From positions 1 through 21,103 of the forward strand of contig CAZYPK010000086.1 of assembly GCA_964649195.1 (NCBI GenBank): a stretch of 21,103 nt of DNA, in the 5' to 3' direction. Shown piece after piece: positions 1-8,200 of the stretch. This DNA is from JTS-RE9 sp964649195. Lineage in GTDB: Bacteria > Planctomycetota > Phycisphaerae > Phycisphaerales > Phycisphaeraceae. The notes beneath the pieces were generated by a model. That model did not search any database and was not told the DNA's origin. It saw only the letters and a program-made list of their open reading frames with translations. Position 1 is the first letter of the stretch, and every line of letters begins with the position of its first letter. A program made the translations under genes and the position numbers.

Positions 1-576
<576 letters not shown>

Positions 577-676
577 CTCGCAGGATGGCCGCCCGGCAAC
601 GCGCGGCCAAGGCCCAAAACCCCAACTGTTCATTTGTCAGAGATTCAACTCGGATTTCGACAAATCAACCAATGAC

Positions 677-709
677 CAACCCTTGAGCAATCGAGGGTTG
701 TTTGTTGCG
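677..709 (+). terminator. Candidate terminator downstream of 16S
   Basis: CAACCCT (677-683) pairs with AGGGTTG (694-700) around a 10-nt loop and is followed by TTTGTTG. The stem has 7 bp and a weak T-rich tail, about 195 nt after the 16S end. It could end the 16S transcript, which has no other rRNA gene after it here. The region between 577 and 740 otherwise shows no tRNA, 23S start or credible gene. Confidence 0.35.
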
Positions 710-740
710 CTGATTCCCCTGAATTTTGGCGGCGCCTCCG

Positions 741-923
741 CAAGCGCGAGCCGCGACGTAACACGTCGCGGACGTGAACGACCTCAAGGGGGGTGCCGAA
801 CGCACCTTTTCTTTTCAGCCTCGATCAGCGCCCGATCGTTTTCGCATCCCGTGATCCGCTGCGCGATGGTCACCCCTTCAGTCCGTTCACGTCCGCGACT
901 CGTTGAGTCGCGGCTCGCGCTTG
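741..923. repeat. Family A palindromic element, copy 1 (inverted core)
   Basis: The 183 bp element has terminal inverted repeats of about 40 nt, starting CAAGCGCGAGCCGCGAC and ending in its complement. Each end is itself a hairpin: CCGCGACGT/ACGTCGCGG around AAC at 751-771, and CCGCGACTC/GAGTCGCGG around GTT at 893-913. The core resembles the reverse complement of the core of copy 3 (CCTTTTCTTTTCAGCCTCGA here, GAGGCTGAAAGAAAAAGG there), while the hairpin types keep the same left-right order. The right edge lies 17 nt from the stop of the phosphate transporter gene. No transposase is visible; it could be a non-autonomous mobile element or a REP-like unit. Confidence 0.85.
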
Positions 924-940
924 TCTCGAACCCGGGTTGA

Positions 941-2551
941 TCATGCCGCCGCCGGTTCGTGCGGCACAGCCCCGCTTTCGTCCGGGGTCATGCTCAGGTG
1001 ATGGATCGCGCGCCAGGCGTGATAGCCCAGGCTGTCGATCCACGCCAGGGCGTCCAGCCGCTGCAAGGCGCCATCGGCGCTCAAGGCGCCTCGCGCGGAT
1101 TCCGCAAGGATCAGCGGCCGCAGCTCACGCCGGCTCTGCGCCAGGGACTGCGACATCCGCCCGATGGCGCCTGCCCCGGGCCGGGCCCCCTCTTCACCGG
1201 CCAGCCAGGGCAGCGAATCGTTGGCCGCCTGCGCCAGGGTGAGCGCCAGTTGCTTGAGCCGTCCATCGCGGGTGATCCAACCCTGGTGCTCGGCGATGCC
1301 GCATTTCCCGACCAGTTCATCGAGATGATCCAGGGCATGGAGCATCGCCAGGTGTCTGGGGTACTCGGCGCCGGGTTCGGCTTGCGGGGTCTTGATCTGC
1401 CCCAGATATTCCCTCACCTGAGCCAGGGCCTGATCGATGCGCTCCAGTTGCTCTTCGATGGGAGCATGTCCCGAAGCGGTCAGCCGCAGGTGCATGACGG
1501 CGAACATCTCCCGGGCGATCGCCCGCATCGACCGCATGGCTGCGTCGATGGCCATCTGCGGATCGGCGGTCAGGGCCTTTTCCAGGTGACGGGTGAGCAT
1601 CGGCCCCCGCTGGGGGATGATCCGCTCGATCATCGCGGCAAAGCGCGTGAGCCAGGGCAGAAAAACGATCACCCCCGCCAGGTTGAACGACGTGTAAAAC
1701 GCCGCCAGGGTCAGCACGCCGGGCGTCGGTTCCCAGTGGTGCATCATCCAACCGATGATCCTGACGCAAGGCCCGACCAGCACAAAGGCGAAGGTCGCGG
1801 TGATGACGTTGAAAAGCACATGAGCCAGGGCGGTGCGTTTGACCGCGGTCGAGGCTCCAATGGCGACGAGCATGACCTTGGCGGTGGCGCCCGCGTTCTG
1901 GCCGATGACCAGCGCCGCCGCCTGCTCCATGTTGATCGATCCCGCGTTGAGGGCGGCGAGGGTGGTGGCGACGGCGGCGCTGGAGGATTGCATGACGATG
2001 GTCATGACGATGCCGATCATCAGCAACAGCAGGCGGCCTGTGAAGGTGTCCCGCGGGAGCCTGGAGGGATCGATGTTCTCCGCAAGTCCGGCCATGCCAT
2101 CCTGCAACTGATCGATGCCCACGAAGATGAGTCCGAACCCCGCCATCGCCATGCCTGCATGAGCCCACGGGCCGCGCAGCATCAGCCGCATGAGGACGCC
2201 GACGCCGATCATGGGCTGGGTGACAAGCCCCAGGTCGAGCTTGAATCCCAGGAGTGAGACGATCCACGCGGTGCTGGTGGTGCCCAGGTTGGCGCCGAAG
2301 ATGACGCCGGTGGCTTGCGTGAAGGTGAGCAGACCGGCGCTGACGAAGCCGATGGTGGTGAGCGTGACGGCGCTGGAGGATTGAACGATGGCGGTGACGA
2401 TGGCGCCCGACGCCATGCCGGAGACGGGCCCGCCGACGAACCGGCCCAGGATTCGGCGCAAGGCATCGCCGGCGACCAGCTTCAAGCTGTCGGTCAGAAG
2501 CACCATGCCCAGAAGAAAAAGCCCGATTCCACCGATCAGCGCGGCAATCAT
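941..2551 (-). CDS. Na+/phosphate cotransporter family protein with PhoU-like C-terminus
   Basis: The 536-residue product fits the NptA/YjbB branch of Na/Pi cotransporters, inner-membrane proteins moving phosphate with sodium. Two inverted membrane halves each carry the family signature QSSSA, at residues 57-61 and 188-192, with GANLGTTSTAW after the first and GQNAGATAKV after the second. Hydrophobic segments fill roughly residues 1-325. The remaining 200 residues are helical and charged, as in the PhoU-like tail of this family. The ATG is preceded by GGAG with a 7-nt gap. The gene converges with 16S and is bounded by family A repeats on both sides. No phosphate regulon gene is adjacent, so transport direction (uptake or export) cannot be told from context. 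Confidence 0.93.
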   Translation of the reverse strand: MIAALIGGIGLFLLGMVLLTDSLKLVAGDALRRILGRFVGGPVSGMASGAIVTAIVQSSSAVTLTTIGFVSAGLLTFTQATGVIFGANLGTTSTAWIVSLLGFKLDLGLVTQPMIGVGVLMRLMLRGPWAHAGMAMAGFGLIFVGIDQLQDGMAGLAENIDPSRLPRDTFTGRLLLLMIGIVMTIVMQSSSAAVATTLAALNAGSINMEQAAALVIGQNAGATAKVMLVAIGASTAVKRTALAHVLFNVITATFAFVLVGPCVRIIGWMMHHWEPTPGVLTLAAFYTSFNLAGVIVFLPWLTRFAAMIERIIPQRGPMLTRHLEKALTADPQMAIDAAMRSMRAIAREMFAVMHLRLTASGHAPIEEQLERIDQALAQVREYLGQIKTPQAEPGAEYPRHLAMLHALDHLDELVGKCGIAEHQGWITRDGRLKQLALTLAQAANDSLPWLAGEEGARPGAGAIGRMSQSLAQSRRELRPLILAESARGALSADGALQRLDALAWIDSLGYHAWRAIHHLSMTPDESGAVPHEPAAA

Positions 2552-2617
2552 CGCGAAGCTCCGGTCAGCAACGGGCCATGTTAGTGGATATTGCCCGGCG
2601 CGCGATGGAACCGAGCC

Positions 2618-2755
2618 GAGCCGCGACGTAACACGTCGCGGACGTGAACGACAGGAATGGAGTGATCATCTCGCAGCGGATCACGAGATGCGAAAACGAC
2701 CGGCCCCCGATCGAGGCTGAAAGAAAAAGACGGGTTGCGGCACCCCTTCCGGCTG
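2618..2755. repeat. Family A palindromic element, copy 2 (right hairpin missing)
   Basis: The left hairpin matches copy 3 base for base: GAGCCGCGAC, AAC loop, GTCGCGGACGTGAACG (2618-2650). The core also matches copy 3 closely, for example AGCGGATCACGAGA, CGAAAACGACCGG and GATCGAGGCTGAAAGAAAAA. Similarity stops near CACCCCTTCCGGCTGA and no closing hairpin follows. It is a truncated copy lying about 60 bp from copy 3 in the same orientation. The bases between (2756-2818) hold TTCCGGGGGGCCG, also present at 8099-8111 in another repeat. The 2552-2999 gap has no credible gene; short frames in it are readings of these repeats. Confidence 0.8.
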
Positions 2756-2818
2756 AGTTTCGTTTAAGCCCCGCCCGGAGCCTGAGAACTTATTCCGGGG
2801 GGCCGGGTGGCTGAGGCC

Positions 2819-2986
2819 GAGCCGCGACGTAACACGTCGCGGACGTGAACGACAGGAATGGAGCGCCATCGCACAGCGGATCACGAGACGCGAAAACGAC
2901 CGGGCACTGATCGAGGCTGAAAGAAAAAGGTGCGCTGGGCCACCCCTTCAGGCTGTTCACGTCCGCGACTCGTTGAGTCGCGGCTC
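2819..2986. repeat. Family A palindromic element, copy 3 (complete)
   Basis: A complete 168 bp copy. The left hairpin at 2819-2851 has arms CCGCGACGT/ACGTCGCGG with an AAC loop; the right one at 2955-2986 has arms CCGCGACTC/GAGTCGCGG with a GTT loop. The core runs in the same direction as copy 2 and opposite to copy 1. The right edge is 13 nt from the stop of the epimerase gene, so in that gene's mRNA the hairpin would be the first structure after the stop. No T-run follows the hairpin on the minus strand. Confidence 0.87.
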
Positions 2987-2999
2987 GGACAATGCAGGC

Positions 3000-4001
3000 T
3001 CACACCATCACCGTGCCGTACCATTCGACGGTGGGCCTGAGTCCTTCTTCAAAGCCGACGATCGGGGTGTAGCCCAGCACTTCCCTGGCGCGGGACAAAT
3101 CTGCGAGAGAATGTTTCACATCGCCTGCGCGTTCGGGTTTGTGGATGGCGGCCAGGTGCGGCTTGCCGACGATCTTGGCCATCAGCGCGGCCAGTTCGTT
3201 GACATCGATGCGCGTGCCGCAGGCGACGTTGATCGTCTGCCCTTTGATCGGCCTGCTGCTGCGGGCGGCCAGCAGATTGGCGTGTACCGCATTCTCCACG
3301 AAGGTGAAATCGCGCGACTGCAAACCATCCCCGAAAATCACCGGCTGCTCATCATTGAACAGCGCCTTGGCAAACGCCGCGATCACGGCCGCATAGGCGC
3401 TGTTGGCGTTCTGACGCGGACCGAAAATGTTGAAGTAACGCAGCGATGCGGTGTCGATGCCATAGCTGCCCGCATAGGCGCTCATCAGCGCTTCGCACGC
3501 CGCCTTGTTGGCGGCATACGGACTCTTGGCCAGCACGGGCATCGTCTCCACCTTGGGCAGCGCCTCGCTGTCGCCATAGGCGCTGCTGCTGGCGGCAAAC
3601 ATGATGCGCTCCACCTTGGCGTCGCGGGCGGCTTCGAGGATGTTGAGCGTGCCGGTGACGTTCACTTCCTGATACTTGCGAGGCTGTTCGACGCTGCGCG
3701 GAACGGACCCCAACGCCGCCTGATGGAAGACATACTTGCAGCCGGCCACGCATTCGCTGACGAGCGGTTGATCGAGGATGTCGCCGCTAATGAAGCGCAG
3801 GCGATCGCCCGCTTCGGCGCGGAAGGTGTCGAAGTTGGCTTCATCGCCGCCTGAGAGATCATCAAGGACGGTGACGGTGGCGCCCAGGGCCAGGAGTGCT
3901 TCGGTGAGGTGTGAGCCGATGAAGCCCGCCCCGCCGGTGACGAGGGTGCGGGCGCCTTGGAAGTGAGAGCCGTGGAGGGTGGACCAGTGGGTGATGCTCA
4001 T
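3000..4001 (-). CDS. NAD-dependent UDP-sugar 4-epimerase (SDR family, WbpP-like)
   Basis: The 333-residue product is an extended short-chain dehydrogenase/reductase that should interconvert C4 epimers of a UDP-hexose. The Rossmann motif GGAGFIG is at residues 23-29, the catalytic serine cluster AASSSAYGD near 136-144 and the YxxxK pair at Y162/K166. The stretch FNIFGPRQ followed by SAYAAVI and SRDFTFVENAVHANLLAA is close to the UDP-GlcNAc(/GalNAc) 4-epimerase WbpP group as I recall it; plain GalE or a dehydratase is less likely. The frame is open upstream to 4262, but that part reads through repeat B1 and has no family similarity. I chose the ATG at 4001, with a weak AAGG about 7-11 nt before it. 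The product would feed surface polysaccharide synthesis. Confidence 0.9.
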   Translation of the reverse strand: MSITHWSTLHGSHFQGARTLVTGGAGFIGSHLTEALLALGATVTVLDDLSGGDEANFDTFRAEAGDRLRFISGDILDQPLVSECVAGCKYVFHQAALGSVPRSVEQPRKYQEVNVTGTLNILEAARDAKVERIMFAASSSAYGDSEALPKVETMPVLAKSPYAANKAACEALMSAYAGSYGIDTASLRYFNIFGPRQNANSAYAAVIAAFAKALFNDEQPVIFGDGLQSRDFTFVENAVHANLLAARSSRPIKGQTINVACGTRIDVNELAALMAKIVGKPHLAAIHKPERAGDVKHSLADLSRAREVLGYTPIVGFEEGLRPTVEWYGTVMV

Positions 4002-4137
4002 GAGGCGACCTTGCTTGCTTGAATGATTTGATGAATGGAGGCATCGACTACTACGCGATCCATCCCCGGTAAGATCGGCAGACGGCGGCGGGTACTTTGC
4101 CAAAGACGGAAGCGCGGCGGTGAGATTGCATGGATCC

Positions 4138-4222
4138 CAGGGCTGACTCTTGGCCCTCTCCCTTGGGGAGAGGACAGTCTCAATCGCCGCGCAGCGGGGC
4201 GATTGAGACAGGTGAGGGCCGG
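4138..4222. repeat. Family B multi-hairpin element, copy 1
   Basis: The 85 bp element is nearly identical to 11326-11412. GGCCCTC (4152-4158) can pair with GAGGGCC (4214-4220) to close the element. Inside, CCTCTCC/GGAGAGG (4155-4173) and GTCTCAATCGCC/GGCGATTGAGAC (4177-4209, 9-nt loop) form hairpins. The first hairpin shares CCTC with the closing stem, so the two are partly exclusive. It lies in the divergent gap 4002-4438, upstream of the epimerase and of the HExxH gene. Confidence 0.82.
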
Positions 4223-4283
4223 TCCACGAAACCGCCATCGTCTCACTTGACCATTGGGACACTGAAAAACCGAATGGTTTATT

Positions 4284-4417
4284 GGAAAGCAGGAAAAGGC
4301 GAATGCTTAATACTTAATGACTATTTTGAACCTTGTGACATCGAGATCGCCGGGATCGTCCGGGCATTTGTCCGAAATAGCCATTAAGTAATAAGCATTC
4401 GCCTTCCCCGCCTTTCC
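4284..4417. repeat. Family C heptamer-arm palindrome with conserved core, copy 1
   Basis: Two arms of about 45 nt (4284-4329 and 4373-4417) are inverted copies with few mismatches. They read GAATGCTTAATACTTAATG inward on the left and mirror it on the right. The AT-rich part is built of 7-nt units of the type TTAATAC. The core at 4330-4372 carries CCTTGTGACAT, CGCCGGGATCGTCCGGGCAT, which is recognisable in copies at 8025 and 10626. The right arm ends 5 nt before the Shine-Dalgarno of the HExxH gene, so it would lie in that gene's promoter or leader region. Confidence 0.88.
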
Positions 4418-4438
4418 TTCCCAAAGGAGAAAGGCATT

Positions 4439-4855
4439 GTGCCCTATAATGGGAACATGCGGCAACAGGTGGAACAATGGCTGGCGGCGTTCGATCTGGA
4501 TGCGTCGCTCTTTCCGCACATTGCGGAGGTGGTCATGGCGCTGCCTGGCGAGGTGCGCGAGGATCTGATGGGCGATCCGCGGTTCATGCTCACCGATTTT
4601 GAACCGGGGCATGGCCGCGGCTTTCAGGTGGTGGTGGGCATGCCGGCGCTGACCGCGCCGGGCAGACAGGGCGGCAGCCGGGCGGTGGTGCTCAAGCGAA
4701 AAATGTGGCGGCGGGACGCGGCCTTCATCCGCTGGGTGATCGCCCACGAACTGGCCCACGCCCACCTGCGCAACCAGGGCCGCCACCCCGGCGAAGACCC
4801 GGAGGTCGCCGCCGACGCCCTGGCGATGATGTGGGGATTTCCCAGGCCGTGGTGA
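4439..4855 (+). CDS. Small HExxH zinc-metalloprotease-like protein
   Basis: The 138-residue product has no name I can give. The motif HELAHAH at residues 103-109 is a zinc-binding HExxH, and EVAADALA, with E122 and D126, lies 15 residues on, as the third-ligand region in compact gluzincin-like proteins related in layout to ImmA/IrrE or SprT-type proteins. No signal peptide or membrane segment is seen, so it should be cytoplasmic. The GTG at 4439 has AAAGGAGA 8 nt upstream and decides the start. An ATG at 4457 is a rival: TATAAT lies exactly 6 nt before it, which would allow a leaderless transcript. The sulfatase follows after 58 bp on the same strand, so the two may be co-transcribed. Peptidase activity is inferred from motifs only. 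Confidence 0.78.
   Translation: MPYNGNMRQQVEQWLAAFDLDASLFPHIAEVVMALPGEVREDLMGDPRFMLTDFEPGHGRGFQVVVGMPALTAPGRQGGSRAVVLKRKMWRRDAAFIRWVIAHELAHAHLRNQGRHPGEDPEVAADALAMMWGFPRPW
4445..4450 (+). promoter_or_regulatory. Candidate -10 box (TATAAT) for a leaderless start at 4457
   Basis: A perfect TATAAT stands 6 nt before the ATG at 4457, which would place transcription initiation on the ATG. No TTGACA-like -35 is seen about 17 nt upstream. The competing GTG start with a strong ribosome site makes this uncertain. Confidence 0.25.
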
Positions 4856-4913
4856 ACGATGGCCGAAGGCAAAGATTGCCCCGTTCCATCTCCCTCTCAC
4901 AAGGAGCTTTTTC

Positions 4914-6305
4914 TTGGCACGATTCCGCCTTCTGCTCGCGGTGCTGGGCGCCTTGATCGCGTCTGCATCGCCCGCTTTCGCCCAGACCCAAAAGCCCAAC
5001 ATCCTCTTCATCGCCGTCGATGACCTGCGGCCACAGCTTCGCGCCTACGGGCGTGACTTCATGATCACGCCTCACATGGACAGGCTCGCTGCGCAGGGAA
5101 GATTGTTTCATCACCAGTACGTTGCGGTGCCCACCTGCGGGGCTTCGCGTTATGCGCTGCTGACGGGACAGTGGCCCAAGCGGCCGCCGAGTCTGGGCAA
5201 TGGTGCGTTCGTGCTTTACAAGCAGGGGCACGCCCCCAAATCGTTGCCGCAGGTGTTGGGCGAGGCGGGCTACGCGACCGTGCAGATGGGTAAGATCAGC
5301 CATCAACCTGATGGGAAGACCGGCGATGGCCAGCCGGAGGTCGTCGGTGGCTGGCAGCAGTTGAACACGCCTGTGGGTCAGTGGAAGAACGGGGAGGCGG
5401 CCTTCTTCGCCTACGCCGGCGGCAAGACGCGCGTGCCGGGCAAAAGCCCGCCGACCGAGGCGGCCGATGTGCCTGATGAAGGGTACGTCGATGGCCTGCT
5501 GGCCAAGGGTGCGGTGGAGCAACTCAAGAAGCTGAGCGAGAGCGACAAGCCCTTTTTCTTCGCGGTGGGTTTCTTCAAGCCGCATCTGCCTTTTTGCGCC
5601 CCGAAAAAATACTGGGACCTCTACGACCGCGACAGGATCGACATCGCCGATGTCGATCCCGTCTCGCGCACCGGCGGCGAGTTCTTCGGCAACTACGGCC
5701 ACACCGCTGAGCAGGCCCGCGATCCCGCCTACATCCGCCACCTGCGCCACGGCTACTACGCCGCCACCAGCTACGCCGACGCCCAGATCGGCAAGGTGCT
5801 CAAGGCCCTGGATGATCTGAAACTCGACGGCAACACCATCGTCATCCTCTGGGGCGATCACGGCTACCACCTGGGCGAACTGGGGTACTGGGGCAAGCAC
5901 ACCCTGCACGAACATTCCCTCCGCTCCGCCTTCATCGTGCGCACGCCGGGCATGAAACAGCCGGGCGTGGCGACCAAGGGCATGATCGCATCGGTGGACA
6001 TCTACCCGACCCTCATGGAACTGACCGGCACCCCGCTGCCGGAGCATTTGGATGGCCGGTCTTTTTCCGCGATGCTCAGCGATCCCGACGCGATGGCCGA
6101 TCGCCCGACGCTGGGCCTGTGGTCCGGCGGCGAAACGATCCGCACGAACACCCATCGCCTGATTCGGCAAGGCAGGAATGTGAAACTGTTTGATCATCGC
6201 GGCGATCCGGGCGAGAAGCGCAACGTCGCCGCCGATCAACCCCAAGTGGTGGCGATGATGATCAAACAGTTGGATGAAATGCTCGCCGGTCGCAAGGCCA
6301 GGTGA
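4914..6305 (+). CDS. Secreted sulfatase, iduronate-2-sulfatase-like
   Basis: The 463-residue product is a type I (formylglycine) sulfatase hydrolysing sulfate esters, probably on a polysaccharide. Residues 1-23 form a signal peptide ending AFA, so it acts outside the cytoplasm. The metal-binding VDDLRP (D36, D37) is followed by the active-site motif TCGASRYALLTG with C75 as the residue converted to formylglycine; the usual proline of CxPSR is alanine. GDHGYHLGE with D315/H316 and the K328 region complete the active site. Length fits the iduronate-2-sulfatase-like group common in planctomycetes. The start is TTG with AAGGAG 7 nt upstream; no ATG suits the signal peptide. The true substrate is unknown. 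It follows the HExxH gene and converges with the PEP-CTERM gene across repeat A4. Confidence 0.92.
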   Translation: MARFRLLLAVLGALIASASPAFAQTQKPNILFIAVDDLRPQLRAYGRDFMITPHMDRLAAQGRLFHHQYVAVPTCGASRYALLTGQWPKRPPSLGNGAFVLYKQGHAPKSLPQVLGEAGYATVQMGKISHQPDGKTGDGQPEVVGGWQQLNTPVGQWKNGEAAFFAYAGGKTRVPGKSPPTEAADVPDEGYVDGLLAKGAVEQLKKLSESDKPFFFAVGFFKPHLPFCAPKKYWDLYDRDRIDIADVDPVSRTGGEFFGNYGHTAEQARDPAYIRHLRHGYYAATSYADAQIGKVLKALDDLKLDGNTIVILWGDHGYHLGELGYWGKHTLHEHSLRSAFIVRTPGMKQPGVATKGMIASVDIYPTLMELTGTPLPEHLDGRSFSAMLSDPDAMADRPTLGLWSGGETIRTNTHRLIRQGRNVKLFDHRGDPGEKRNVAADQPQVVAMMIKQLDEMLAGRKAR

Positions 6306-6313
6306 AGCCGGCA

Positions 6314-6536
6314 GAGCCGCGACTCAACGAGTCGCGGACGTGTTCAGCCTGAAGGGACATCCTTCGCGCGATCGATGAACAGCGTCAATCGTGCGGGGTT
6401 GCCCCATGCGCTGTCGAAGTGCGGCATACGCCCGGCAGCGATGGCGGTGCGCCTGGCGCGTTCGAGTGCTGTTATCGAAGGTGTGCTTCACCACCCTTCA
6501 GGCTGTTTGCGTCCGCGACTCGTTGAGTCGCGGCTC
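6314..6536. repeat. Family A element, copy 4 (different core, both hairpins TC-type)
   Basis: The 223 bp element has inverted ends of about 43 nt. Each end has a hairpin with arms CCGCGACTC/GAGTCGCGG, followed inward by CAGCCTGAAGGG and its complement CCCTTCAGGCTG. The core is longer than in copies 1-3 and not visibly related to theirs. On the minus strand the core has an open frame ending in a TGA inside the left terminal repeat. It lies 8 nt after the sulfatase stop and 11 nt after the stop of the convergent PEP-CTERM gene, so it serves both gene ends and fills almost the whole gap. Confidence 0.85.
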
Positions 6537-6547
6537 TTATCCGGGAA

Positions 6548-7993
6548 TCAGGCGTTTCGACTGCGCCGGCCTCGCAGCGTCAGGCTCGCCAGCGCCATCA
6601 GGCCCAGCGTCGCGGAGGCGGGTTCGGGGATCGGCGGGGTGAAGGTGGAGCTGACGCGCAGGTTGTCGAAGCCGTGCGTGAGGAGTCCGCCGGTATCCGA
6701 AGTGCCGATCAGGGTGATGTGGTTGTCGGCCAGGCCGCCGGCGGTGTTGAAGCTGTGGATGAGGATGTTGTCCACGAAGACTTCGACGAAGACAGAAGAG
6801 GCGTTGTCGAAGGCGGTGACGAAGTATTCGAGTCGGACATCGTAGAAGCCGGCCTCGGCGATGCCCAGACTGGCCAGGTCGATTTCCGCGCCGAGCAGGC
6901 CGACGGCGCTGCCGGTGGTCGAGTCGAAGATCTGGATGCCGCCGTTGCCGCGGATAAGCAGCCCGAAGCCGTCGATCGGGCCGCCGCCGGGCACGCCGTT
7001 GACCGAAGTGAGCTGGTTGGTGACGCCGGCCATGATGCCGGCCCATGAACCGGCGTTGGCGCCGTTGAGGGGGTTGATTTCGACCTCGACGATGAAGCGG
7101 TCGCCGTCGGGGCGGATTTCATTGAAGTTGATGTCCGGGGAAACGGTGGTGAGGCCGCCAGTGGTGCTGGCGGGGTTGCTTCCGTTGGCGGCCAGAAGCA
7201 GAGCGCCGGGGAATCCGACGTTCTCGAGCTGGCTGAAGTTGGGGGAAGCGCCGGTGTCGCTGTGGGCCCGCTCGGTGTAGGTCACGGGCAGGCCGGTGGC
7301 GGCGAACTGGCGGTCGGGCTGGTCGTTGGCGCCGGGGTTGATGGTGTTGCTGTTGGCGACGGCGTTGAAGTTGTCGCTGAAGAGCAGATGATAATCGACT
7401 TCGAGAAACCCGACATTATCCAGCAGCAGGGTGCGGTCCGTGCTGACGGCTGAAAGGTTGGTGAAGGCGAGCGTCATGGTCTGGGCGGTGGCGGTGAAAG
7501 CTTCGCTGCGCACGGCGCGGTAGGGCGCGGTGAAGGAGCCGGCGGCGGAGGCGGGGCGGACCAGGTGGGGATCGACGATGGCCAGGCCGTCGATGGCGGC
7601 CGACGCGATGACGAGGTTGTTGTGCCGGGCGTTTTCACTGTAGGTGAGCACGTACTGTTTGCCGATCTCGAAGCCTGAGACGTCCTGGCTGAGGGTGCCG
7701 AAGCCGGGCGTGGCCGGGGTCTGGAGAAAGGCCACCTGGCTGCCGTCGGGCGTCGCCCCGTTGTTGGCGAAGGGGCTGGACCCTGCGGGGTTGAGGCCGA
7801 TGGTCTCGACGTGGGACGCGGTCCAGCCGGTGATCGGCCCGTTCAAGGCGCCGTTGATATAACCGGGGAACGTGCCGAACGCATCCAGTTCAAAGCTCGG
7901 ATTGACGACCAGCGGCACAGCCATCGCCGGTGCCGCCGCGGCGCCGATCGCCAGGGCGGTGAGAAGGGATTTCAAAGTGCGGTTTGCGAACAT
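6548..7993 (-). CDS. PEP-CTERM sorting-signal surface protein
   Basis: The 481-residue product is exported and probably anchored or processed at the cell surface. A signal peptide spans residues 1-25 (ending APAMA). The C-terminus has PEP at 456-458, a hydrophobic stretch 459-473 and a basic tail RGRRSR, the PEP-CTERM signal recognised by an exosortase; no exosortase gene is in the window. Residues 26-200 (VVNPSFE, ITGW, LLLDNVGF) resemble a jelly-roll, carbohydrate-binding-like module. Residues 205-450 look like a beta-rich lectin-like domain (FSDNFN near its start, FDNLRVSS at its end). Fold assignments are by eye. AAGGAGA lies 6 nt before the ATG. The leader region upstream holds palindrome C2. 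The likely role is binding or display of surface glycan; the ligand is unknown. Confidence 0.88.
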   Translation of the reverse strand: MFANRTLKSLLTALAIGAAAAPAMAVPLVVNPSFELDAFGTFPGYINGALNGPITGWTASHVETIGLNPAGSSPFANNGATPDGSQVAFLQTPATPGFGTLSQDVSGFEIGKQYVLTYSENARHNNLVIASAAIDGLAIVDPHLVRPASAAGSFTAPYRAVRSEAFTATAQTMTLAFTNLSAVSTDRTLLLDNVGFLEVDYHLLFSDNFNAVANSNTINPGANDQPDRQFAATGLPVTYTERAHSDTGASPNFSQLENVGFPGALLLAANGSNPASTTGGLTTVSPDINFNEIRPDGDRFIVEVEINPLNGANAGSWAGIMAGVTNQLTSVNGVPGGGPIDGFGLLIRGNGGIQIFDSTTGSAVGLLGAEIDLASLGIAEAGFYDVRLEYFVTAFDNASSVFVEVFVDNILIHSFNTAGGLADNHITLIGTSDTGGLLTHGFDNLRVSSTFTPPIPEPASATLGLMALASLTLRGRRSRNA

Positions 7994-8024
7994 GTCAATT
8001 CTCCTTGGGGTGAGAGGGCGGAAA

Positions 8025-8184
8025 AGGCTATTATTTATTACTTAATGCTTAATACTTAATGGTTATTTTGAGCCTTGTGTCATGGAACTCGCGGGTGTTT
8101 CCGGGGGGCCGAGGGTATCTTTCTAAAATAACCATTAAGTATTAAGTATTAAGTATTAAGTATTAAGTAATAAGTAATAGTCTT
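8025..8184. repeat. Family C heptamer-arm palindrome with conserved core, copy 2 (unequal arms)
   Basis: The left arm (8025-8070) and right arm (8123-8184) mirror each other through GGTTATTT and repeats of TTAATAC/GTATTAA. The right arm has about five 7-nt units where the left has three, so the arms differ by about 14 nt. The core at 8071-8122 carries CCTTGTGTCATGGAACTCGCGGG, split here only in reading, and TTCCGGGGGGCCG. It fills most of the gap between the pilin-like gene and the PEP-CTERM gene, close to the start of the latter. Confidence 0.87.
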
Positions 8185-8200
8185 GAATCAGGATTGCTAC

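Noticed and set aside
741..923. Insertion sequence with transposase
   Set aside because: The element is only 183 bp and has no coding capacity; at most it is non-autonomous.
959..2257. Long plus-strand open frame opposite the phosphate transporter
   Set aside because: It is a GC-rich antisense shadow: low-complexity, no domain motif, while the minus strand has clear Na/Pi motifs. The same holds for long frames opposite the sulfatase (4725-6245), the kinase (13550-15457) and the VIT-VWA gene (18456-19829).
2681..2884. Small minus-strand gene in the 2552-2999 gap
   Set aside because: It is made of family A repeat sequence and would need two repeat copies to exist; no ribosome site is seen.
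4002..4262. Longer N-terminus for the epimerase
   Set aside because: The extension runs through repeat B1 and has no family similarity; the Rossmann motif sits at a normal distance from the ATG at 4001.
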